From Cloacimonetes bacterium TCS62 (lineage in GTDB: Bacteria > Cloacimonadota > Cloacimonadia > Cloacimonadales > TCS61): a stretch of 11,445 nucleotides of DNA. The translations under genes were made by a program, and so were the position numbers. The notes beneath the pieces were generated by a model, which had not been told where the DNA came from, did not search any database, and was given only the letters and a program-made list of their open reading frames with translations. Numbering within the stretch: the stretch's first letter is position 1; each line of letters opens with the position of its first letter. Below are positions 5,674 to 11,445 of the stretch, in pieces. The stretch lies in assembly GCA_001577185.1 (NCBI GenBank), contig LSCM01000020.1, forward strand, positions 1 to 11,445, written 5' to 3'.

Positions 5674-8670
5674 ATGAAAAAAGTTAATACAAAAATGCTG
5701 TTAATTGTTGTTGTATTATTATTAATTAGTAACATGGTCTATGCAAGATCGATGGTTCCTAATTCAGGCGATAAAAAATTTGATCTTGCAAAATACCACA
5801 ATGTCGGAAATATCTGGCTACGTGTTAGTAACTACGGATTTTTTGGCTCTGGAGATGATATTCAACCACCTTGGCCTTCCTTGGAATATCCTGGGGGAAG
5901 TAGTATAGATTATTTATATCAAGGTGCATTATGGTTTGGAGCAAAAAAGAAAAGACGTGATTCATTTGGCAATCAACTTTATTGGGCAGTAGAAAATCCT
6001 ACTTCTCAGAACGATGTTTTAGCAAAATATTTGGCGGATGGAAGTTTAAATCCAGAATGGACTCCTTCGATGGAAGAAGTAGTTGATACATTAACTACAG
6101 TTGGTTTTGATGGTGATTTGGATCTCTATGAATTCCTTCCAGCTTACAATCCCAAGGAAAATAATTTGTCACAGTATAGTACCTACAATATTAAAGATAC
6201 GATCATGACCGCTTCGATAAGATCTCATAGACGTGCTATGGATGACGATGGGGATGGAAAGATCGACGAAGATCCAGTGGGCTATTCATTTCCGTTTAGA
6301 GAAGCCGAGGAATTACCAAGCCAATTTGCAGACTTTGGAGAAATGTGGTTGCATGAAATTGAACAACCCGAAGATTTTGGAGTAATTGAATCTTATCAAT
6401 CAATTTGGTTCCCATTAGGATTTACTGATCTGAGTGATCAGTCTAATGAAAACTATAACTTTGCTGAAGTTAATGATGATGATTCAGATGGCTTAAGAGA
6501 TGAAGACGGTTATCCTGTATCAGAACAGGATTTCATATCATTTTATTATGATTATAGCCCATTTGGAACAACCGGACAGCGAGATTATGGTGGTAGTGCT
6601 TCTGGTAATAGTCACGGGGAAAGTGAACAACTCAACATACGTGTTCGTCAAATGAGTTACCAATGGAGCTATGAATATATTAAAAATTTAGTTTATGTTG
6701 AATTTGATATTACTAATATGAATCCAGAGGATATTCTCTATGATTGTGCTATGGGTATTTATATGGATTCTGATGTAGGTCCACAGGCATTTGGACCGGA
6801 TGAAAGATCTATGGATGATGTCAGTAGTTATGTTCCAGGTGAAGGTTTTGAATTTGCCTTTACTTATGATGCTGACCAAGATAATGGTTTGACCACTGGA
6901 TATGTAGGATCACGTGTTTGTACACCGGATCCAGATCTTTTGGAATTTGCTTGTTGGTATTGGAATAGAGGACAAGGACCAGATGATGGGAATCCCCTGA
7001 ATGTAAACGCCTCCCCTACTGCTAATCAAAAATATTGGTTGTTAACTAATAAAAATCCAGATGATAGCAAATACATTTCATTAAGAGATGAGCCAGAATC
7101 TCAAGTAGATGATCCGGCTGACACAAGATACTTATTTGCATTTTATGGAGATATGGAAGGATTAACTGATCCGAGTATTACTTCATGGAACCTTGATCCA
7201 GGAAAAACTATGAAAATTGTGATCGCAGTCTTTCCAGGTCAAAGCAAACAGCAATTGAAAACACAATCTACATGGGCTAAGCAGATATACGGCGAGGCAC
7301 AAAATTTGGAAACAGTAATACTTCCTGACACATTTATTCATTATGAAGCTCCTGAACCTCCTGCTATTCCAAACGTTTTTGCTGAATTAAAAAATGACGG
7401 TAACCAAATTGATGTCTATTGGGATAATCGTTCTCAAATGGATAATGTTGATACAAAAACTATTTCTGATGAAGATATTGGTTGGCAAGATGTAAATCCT
7501 CTTCTTGATAGTTATGCACCGACAGCTGATACTTTGGGTATGCCTGAGCAATATTGGCCTAACAATTATGGGGTTAATAATCAAAATGCTTTAATTAACC
7601 CTTGGCGAGGTTTTAGATTACGACATGATTTTCAGGGTTATGCTGTTTGGGGTAGATCCGGAAGTGGTTCACAAGAATACTGGGTATTACAAAATAGATG
7701 GGATAAAGTAGATACAGACAGAGACTTAGCAGATTACATAGTCAATACTGGAACTGAAGAATATAAATATTATGGTGGTAGCGGAACAAAGTGGCAAGAA
7801 GATCGCGGGTTACCTTTATCTGCCATCGCAACTGAAGATGATACGGATTATTACAGATTTAATGAAATTTATGAACTGGTAAACTATGAAGTTGGTGACG
7901 AGATTTTTGGATATCCACTGTATGATGCTGAAAAATCATTAGAGAATGTCCCGGATGATATTGATGCATGGAGTTTTAATGAACAAGCACTATGGTTTAA
8001 AAATTCTCAAGTTACAGACGAAATCTATCTTAATCTTTTTGATGATAAATTGATTCCTTTAGCTGGTCATCTTGGTCAAAATTCTGTTATTAGTGGTGTA
8101 GAAGATGAAGATCATATCAAAGATAGACTTTCTAGGAGATATTATAAACATACTATCAATTATCCACCTAAAGGTATAGAGTATTATTTATCTGTTACTT
8201 CTTGGGATAGAGGTATTCCTAGTGTAGACCTCCAATCTCTAGAATCTGGAAGAGATGGAAATATGAAGATCTTCTTCCCTGGTCCTGCTGGTACTTCAAA
8301 TATGGATAAAATTCATGTTGTTCCAAATCCTTATGTTGGACAGAGTGATTTTGATGGAAGAAGAAGTAATGATGAAAAAGGTGATAGAAGTAAACGATTA
8401 TGGTTTGTGCAGATCCCGGAAAGATGTAAGATCAAAATATTTACTTTAGCTGGTGATCTGGTAGATCAAATTGATCATGATGGTGCTATGAATGAAGATA
8501 TAATCTCAATTAGTAAGGCTGCATCTTCTGGTGTCGCTGCAAGTGGTTTAGCATCTTGGGATTTACTTTCAAGAAATAATCAAATAATCGCGCCGGGTGT
8601 TTATCTTTATTCAGTGAAAGATTTGGATAATGATGAAACTAAAGTCGGCAAATTCGTTATAATTAAGTAA
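5674..8670 (+). CDS. Large secreted surface protein with FlgD-like/T9SS-type C-terminal domain
   Basis: This 998-residue exported protein has no enzymatic motif that I recognise. Residues 1-25 are a signal peptide (LLIVVVLLLISNMVYA); no lipobox cysteine follows, so it is not a lipoprotein. The mature N-terminus has YHNVGNIWLRVSNYGFFGSG and YPGGSSIDYLYQGALWFGA (72-90), a pattern I associate with secreted proteins of FCB and related candidate phyla. Two aspartate-rich, calcium-type loops are at 190-201 and 267-278. A fibronectin-III-like region may start near residue 559 (APEPPAIPNVFAELKND, then IDVYWDN) and end around EYYLSVTSWDRG (836-847). The C-terminus (about 877-998) opens with IHVVPNPYVG and closes with APGVYLYSVKD and KVGKFVIIK, the pattern of FlgD-like and type IX sorting domains. 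The adjacent PorV-family gene fits export to the cell surface. It could be a cargo, an adhesin or a structural surface protein. Confidence 0.85.
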   Translation: MKKVNTKMLLIVVVLLLISNMVYARSMVPNSGDKKFDLAKYHNVGNIWLRVSNYGFFGSGDDIQPPWPSLEYPGGSSIDYLYQGALWFGAKKKRRDSFGNQLYWAVENPTSQNDVLAKYLADGSLNPEWTPSMEEVVDTLTTVGFDGDLDLYEFLPAYNPKENNLSQYSTYNIKDTIMTASIRSHRRAMDDDGDGKIDEDPVGYSFPFREAEELPSQFADFGEMWLHEIEQPEDFGVIESYQSIWFPLGFTDLSDQSNENYNFAEVNDDDSDGLRDEDGYPVSEQDFISFYYDYSPFGTTGQRDYGGSASGNSHGESEQLNIRVRQMSYQWSYEYIKNLVYVEFDITNMNPEDILYDCAMGIYMDSDVGPQAFGPDERSMDDVSSYVPGEGFEFAFTYDADQDNGLTTGYVGSRVCTPDPDLLEFACWYWNRGQGPDDGNPLNVNASPTANQKYWLLTNKNPDDSKYISLRDEPESQVDDPADTRYLFAFYGDMEGLTDPSITSWNLDPGKTMKIVIAVFPGQSKQQLKTQSTWAKQIYGEAQNLETVILPDTFIHYEAPEPPAIPNVFAELKNDGNQIDVYWDNRSQMDNVDTKTISDEDIGWQDVNPLLDSYAPTADTLGMPEQYWPNNYGVNNQNALINPWRGFRLRHDFQGYAVWGRSGSGSQEYWVLQNRWDKVDTDRDLADYIVNTGTEEYKYYGGSGTKWQEDRGLPLSAIATEDDTDYYRFNEIYELVNYEVGDEIFGYPLYDAEKSLENVPDDIDAWSFNEQALWFKNSQVTDEIYLNLFDDKLIPLAGHLGQNSVISGVEDEDHIKDRLSRRYYKHTINYPPKGIEYYLSVTSWDRGIPSVDLQSLESGRDGNMKIFFPGPAGTSNMDKIHVVPNPYVGQSDFDGRRSNDEKGDRSKRLWFVQIPERCKIKIFTLAGDLVDQIDHDGAMNEDIISISKAASSGVAASGLASWDLLSRNNQIIAPGVYLYSVKDLDNDETKVGKFVIIK
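6241..6276 (+). other. Calcium-type aspartate loop 1 in the secreted protein
   Basis: Residues 190-201 read DDDGDGKIDEDP, matching the DxDxDGxxDE pattern of EF-hand-like and thrombospondin type-3-like calcium loops. Binding is inferred from the pattern only. Confidence 0.6.
6472..6507 (+). other. Calcium-type aspartate loop 2 in the secreted protein
   Basis: Residues 267-278 read NDDDSDGLRDED, the same pattern as loop 1 with serine at one position. It lies 77 residues after loop 1 and is followed by a GYPVSEQD segment. Confidence 0.55.
8302..8667 (+). other. FlgD-like / T9SS-type C-terminal domain of the secreted protein
   Basis: Codons 877-998 encode VVPNPYV at the start, IKIFTLAGDLV in the middle, WDLLSRNNQIIAPGVYLYSV and KVGKFVIIK at the end. 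This order (PNP, then a strand with xxGxxV, then W(D/N)xxN, then PGVYxY, then a KxxKFxxxK end) is the usual pattern of Por-type sorting and FlgD Ig-like domains. About 25 residues (487-510 of the domain-bearing region, around GAMNEDIISISKAASSGVAASG) form an insert-like stretch between the second and third blocks. Confidence 0.7.
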
Positions 8671-8671
8671 T

Positions 8672-8678
8672 AGGGGAG
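8672..8678 (+). promoter_or_regulatory. Ribosome binding site AGGGGAG for the PorV-family gene
   Basis: AGGGGAG lies 5 nt before the ATG at 8684 and just after the upstream TAA, supporting the start that gives a full signal peptide. Confidence 0.55.
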
Positions 8679-8683
8679 TAGAT

Positions 8684-9712
8684 ATGAAAAAATATATTGG
8701 CATTCTTTTAATTCTCGCTTTGTTACCAGGCTTATTATCAGCAGAAATTTTTGCCAAAGCTGGAACTGCTGGACTTCAATTTTTAAAAATTGGAATTGAC
8801 GCACGTGCAATTGGCATGGGAGAAGCTTACACAGCAGTTACTGATGATATTTCTTCTGTTTATTGGAATCCGGCTGGTTTATCTCTAAAATCACAAGATC
8901 AAATTCTTTTCTCTCATACAGAGTGGCTTGCTAATATCAGATATGAGTACATTGCTGCTTCTAAAGTTACTGATTTTGGTAGTTTTGCTTTTAAAGGAGC
9001 ATTACTTCATATGAATTGGATGGATGTTTGGGAAGAAGATAATCTTATAGAACCAACTGGAGAAAAATTCACGAATAGTGATTTAGCTCTTGGTCTAACT
9101 TATTCAAATGCCTTTACAGATAAATTTTCATTCGGCTTTTCTGCAAACTATTTAAGAGAAAGTCTCGATGAATATTCAGTAAACGGATTTTCTGCAGATC
9201 TCGGTTCCTTATATAATACTGGTTGGAAGAATGTTACAATTGGTATGGCAATGAGGAATTTTGGTCCAAATTTAAAATATGAATTGGATAATGATGGTGA
9301 CGGTGATCTGGACGAAGATCCATTTGATCTTTTGGATAATGATGGAGACGGCTTAATTGATGAGGACAAAGAAGAAGTTGGTTTTAAAATTCCACTTACT
9401 TTTTCACTTGGAATTTCTGGAGATCTGTTAAGAGAAAATGGACAATCTTTGATTGCCTCAGCTCAAATAGATAACTGCGTTGATAGAAAAGAAACTTATA
9501 ATGTTGGCTTGGAGTATGCGCTCAGCACTTTCAAATTAAGAACAGGATATCAATTTGGTTATGATGCTGCTTCTTTTTCATCAGGATTTGGATTTACAAT
9601 TCCTGCTAGTTTCGCTATTATAAACTTAGATTATTCATACACTTATATGGGTGATCTAACTGAAAGTGCTTTTAAAACTCCGCATAGAATATCAATAAAA
9701 ATGATGTATTAA
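8684..9712 (+). CDS. PorV/PorQ-family outer-membrane beta-barrel protein
   Basis: This 342-residue protein has a signal peptide (residues 1-20, LLILALLPGLLSA, cleavage before EIF). The N-terminal signature follows at 34-66: FLKIGIDARAIGMGEAYTAV, then DDISSVYWNPAGL. This is the hallmark of PorV/PorQ (UPF0164-like) proteins, which resemble FadL barrels. In type IX secretion, PorV is the outer-membrane shuttle that receives cargo with C-terminal sorting domains, and the gene just upstream encodes such a candidate cargo. The rest alternates short amphipathic strands and ends with an aromatic (HRISIKMMY), as barrels do. A probable loop at about 200-230 holds two tandem aspartate-rich, calcium-type motifs, which I do not know from the standard family. 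At 342 residues it is somewhat shorter than P. gingivalis PorV. Which of PorV, PorQ or a related subfamily it belongs to cannot be settled here. Confidence 0.88.
   Translation: MKKYIGILLILALLPGLLSAEIFAKAGTAGLQFLKIGIDARAIGMGEAYTAVTDDISSVYWNPAGLSLKSQDQILFSHTEWLANIRYEYIAASKVTDFGSFAFKGALLHMNWMDVWEEDNLIEPTGEKFTNSDLALGLTYSNAFTDKFSFGFSANYLRESLDEYSVNGFSADLGSLYNTGWKNVTIGMAMRNFGPNLKYELDNDGDGDLDEDPFDLLDNDGDGLIDEDKEEVGFKIPLTFSLGISGDLLRENGQSLIASAQIDNCVDRKETYNVGLEYALSTFKLRTGYQFGYDAASFSSGFGFTIPASFAIINLDYSYTYMGDLTESAFKTPHRISIKMMY
9284..9379 (+). repeat. Tandem 48-bp in-frame duplication encoding two calcium-type loops in the PorV-like protein
   Basis: The 14-mer TTGGATAATGATGG occurs at 9284-9297 and again at 9332-9345, exactly 48 bp apart, so the repeat unit is 16 codons. 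The encoded units are LDNDGDGDLDEDPFDL and LDNDGDGLIDEDKEEV. The third-base differences after the 14-mer suggest that the duplication is not very recent. Confidence 0.65.
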
Positions 9713-9726
9713 TTAATAAAAATCCT

Positions 9727-9734
9727 AAAGGAGG
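9727..9734 (+). promoter_or_regulatory. Ribosome binding site AAAGGAGG for the last gene
   Basis: AAAGGAGG lies 5 nt before the ATG at 9740 and is the main support for that start, along with the signal peptide it yields. The 11-mer TAAAAATCCTA (9717-9727) overlaps its left edge. Confidence 0.75.
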
Positions 9735-9739
9735 AAAAG

Positions 9740-11445
9740 ATGAAAAGATTATTAATTTTGTTAGTATTGGCTTTAATGGTTGGCAGTCTGTTTGCAACAG
9801 ATTTGATGCAATCGAGTAAAAAACAAGCCATTACCCGAGAAAATGTACTTGAAACAAGTAAAGTGAAAGTTTCAGCAACAACAAGAGAAGCACCAGAGTT
9901 TGAATTTGTGGTAGATCCTACTGGATTGGTCACAAATTATTATGATTACATGCCTGGTAGCTACAATAGTACGCCAGTACGTGTTCAGCCCGATGCTTTT
10001 GGTGGAGTTTATATGACATTCCATGCTAGAGAGACATCCGCTTCTACACGTCGTGAGTACTATGTTTATGTAGATGGTACTGGTACTGTAACTAATACTG
10101 GAACCATTGGTACTCAAGACCTTCACGAAGGATATAGTGGATTGGATATCGATCCAGAGACAGGTGATCCTATTGTGAGCTGGCACGTGAATTCCGATGA
10201 TACAACACCGGATCTCGAATGTGTAGTAACATATGACTTATATCACTTAGGTGCACCGGGACTTTGGGTTGTTCCTTTTGATGTGATCACAGATGATCTT
10301 CCTTCACCAAACGGTACAAGTGATGAATTTATTTGGCCATATATCCATATCGGTCCATCACCTGAAGCAGGTAAAAGAAGAGTGTATCTGCAAACAAATA
10401 ACGCTTATAGTGCAACTGATCCATCAGAGAACCCAATGATCGCTTATGCAGATTTTGATGTAAATGATTTCAACGTGCAGTCTACTTTAGATTGGACTTA
10501 CATTACAATTCCAATTTTTGATAATTGGAATCAGAGTAACCCTGAATGGATTCGTCCTATGCATTCTTTTGATGTATCTAAGGTTGATGGCAGAGTAGCT
10601 TTCTTTGGTTACAACACAAATGATGAGCTTTATGTATGCTATAATGATAATTATGGTGAAGGTGATTGGACTTATGTAGCAGATGATGTTGCTTTCGATA
10701 CTTGGAATCCGCAAAACCTTGATGGTAGCTATGTATTTGAAGATGAAGATGGAAATCCACAGCCACTTTACTGGGCACCGATCCATGCAGGCCATCAAAC
10801 ATCTGTTTTTATGGAAGGTTCAAACAAGATCCATATGGGTGGAACACTTGGTTTACAAGTAGTAGATAGTTATTATCCATATGAACTATTTCCTTACACA
10901 TTCCAATATGATTTTGTAGCAGATGAATTTAGTTTCTGGGTACAAGATCCTACAATCAACGAGAATGCAGTAAATCCAAATTATGAATATTCACAAAATG
11001 AAGTTTATATCCCTTGGGATACAGATCTTGATGGTGAGGTTGATGAATATAATGATGACGGAGCTGCTCTCATGTTCAACGATTGGCCGATCTACTTCTG
11101 GGATAGTGGTGTAGGCTTCCACGAAAATCTCTTCAAGATGGCAGTAAATGATGAAAATAACTGGCTTGTTAATATTTGGTCAAATAGTATTAAGAGTAAA
11201 TACTATAATGATTCTGGAGATGAAGACTATGTAGATTGGGCAAATATTGCAGAGCTTTACATCACAGTATCTTCAAATGGTGGTGATACTTGGTCAGAAC
11301 CAATTATTATGAACGCAAAAACTGATGATGAGAATTTTGTATCTCAATTTGATGGTATGCATCCTGCTTATGTTTATTGTAGTGATAAGATAGAAGATAT
11401 GGGTGATGATTGGGGTAAGGTACACTTAATGTTCCTCGATGATAA
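9740..11445 (+). CDS. Large secreted protein with an Asp-box repeat, probable beta-propeller (3' end outside window)
   Basis: The frame from the ATG at 9740 stays open to the right edge, giving the first 568 residues of an incomplete protein. Residues 1-19 are a signal peptide (MKRLLILLVLALMVGSLFA). The mature part is rich in aromatic and acidic residues, with strand-like blocks such as GYSGLDIDPETGDPIVSWH (131-149) and later MHPAYVYCSD. A clear Asp-box, SSNGGDTW at 511-518, matches SxDxGxTW (Asn for Asp) and is followed by SEP, as in sialidase/BNR-type propellers. One box alone does not show enzymatic activity, and I see no catalytic sialidase residues. A calcium-type motif, DTDLDGEVDE, is at 427-436. 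It follows the PorV-like gene by 27 bp and belongs to the same operon. A sorting-type C-terminus is likely beyond the window, but this is a prediction. Confidence 0.8.
   Translation, partial: MKRLLILLVLALMVGSLFATDLMQSSKKQAITRENVLETSKVKVSATTREAPEFEFVVDPTGLVTNYYDYMPGSYNSTPVRVQPDAFGGVYMTFHARETSASTRREYYVYVDGTGTVTNTGTIGTQDLHEGYSGLDIDPETGDPIVSWHVNSDDTTPDLECVVTYDLYHLGAPGLWVVPFDVITDDLPSPNGTSDEFIWPYIHIGPSPEAGKRRVYLQTNNAYSATDPSENPMIAYADFDVNDFNVQSTLDWTYITIPIFDNWNQSNPEWIRPMHSFDVSKVDGRVAFFGYNTNDELYVCYNDNYGEGDWTYVADDVAFDTWNPQNLDGSYVFEDEDGNPQPLYWAPIHAGHQTSVFMEGSNKIHMGGTLGLQVVDSYYPYELFPYTFQYDFVADEFSFWVQDPTINENAVNPNYEYSQNEVYIPWDTDLDGEVDEYNDDGAALMFNDWPIYFWDSGVGFHENLFKMAVNDENNWLVNIWSNSIKSKYYNDSGDEDYVDWANIAELYITVSSNGGDTWSEPIIMNAKTDDENFVSQFDGMHPAYVYCSDKIEDMGDDWGKVHLMFLDD
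11018..11047 (+). other. Calcium-type aspartate loop in the Asp-box protein
   Basis: Codons 427-436 read DTDLDGEVDE, the same DxDxDGxxDE pattern seen in the two genes upstream. Confidence 0.55.

Noticed and set aside
386..8670. A SusC/SusD glycan-uptake pair
   Set aside because: The receptor is SusC-like only in its N-terminal sandwich and plug. The large secreted protein is not next to it, has no lipobox cysteine and shows no SusD-type helical repeats.
8684..9712. FadL-type fatty acid transporter as the name for the 342-residue barrel
   Set aside because: The GIDARAIGMGEAYTAV...YWNPAGL block resembles FadL-like proteins in general, but the length, the start and the neighbouring sorting-domain protein fit PorV/PorQ better.
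9713..9739. A terminator between the PorV-like gene and the last gene
   Set aside because: The 27 bp contain only TCCTAAAGGA as a palindrome, with a loop too small to form a stable hairpin and no T run after it.
9872..10802. Several minus-strand open frames of 74-104 codons opposite the Asp-box protein
   Set aside because: The plus frame is open for 568 codons with a signal peptide and a strong ribosome binding site. The minus frames have skewed His/Ile/Cys content and no recognisable motif.
1..11445. CRISPR arrays, insertion sequences, tRNA or rRNA genes
   Set aside because: The coding sequence is nearly continuous, with no regularly spaced repeats, transposase motifs, terminal inverted repeats or recognisable structural RNA sequence.

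Overview
The window is AT-rich bacterial DNA with every gene on the plus strand. The gene types point to the Fibrobacteres-Chlorobi-Bacteroidetes (FCB) superphylum or a neighbouring candidate phylum, with Candidatus Cloacimonadota or a similar lineage as my best guess. The reasons are a TonB-dependent receptor with an N-terminal carboxypeptidase-regulatory-like domain, an ExbB with its own signal peptide, a PorV/PorQ-family barrel, and a large secreted protein with a FlgD-like/T9SS-like C-terminal tail. This placement is inference: there is no rRNA or other phylogenetic marker here.

Layout: positions 1-288 hold the 3' end of an unidentified gene. A 97-bp AT-rich gap (289-385) carries a TTGACA element and an inverted repeat that resembles a Fur box, and it probably starts a new transcription unit. 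From 386 to the right edge, eight genes follow with gaps of only 35, 9, 9, 6, 21, 13 and 27 bp and no visible terminator. They are: TonB-dependent receptor (386-3307), exbB (3343-4167), two exbD genes (4177-4593 and 4603-5010), tonB (5017-5652), a 998-residue secreted protein with a FlgD-like C-terminal domain (5674-8670), a PorV/PorQ-family outer-membrane protein (8684-9712), and a large secreted protein cut by the window edge (9740 to beyond 11445).

How they may work together: ExbB, the two ExbDs and TonB form a complete inner-membrane energy transducer that couples proton flow to the outer-membrane receptor encoded first. The second half encodes a candidate cargo with a sorting-type tail and a PorV-like barrel of the kind that receives such cargo in type IX secretion, plus another secreted protein with an Asp-box. 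The last three proteins also share aspartate-rich DxDxDGxxDE motifs of the calcium-binding type. A reasonable reading is a cell-surface module in which TonB-driven uptake and surface display of large calcium-dependent proteins are made together. The individual families are known. Their joining in one operon, the shared calcium-type motifs, and the loss of the usual ExbB glutamate are the points most worth following up. No CRISPR array, transposon, tRNA or rRNA was seen.
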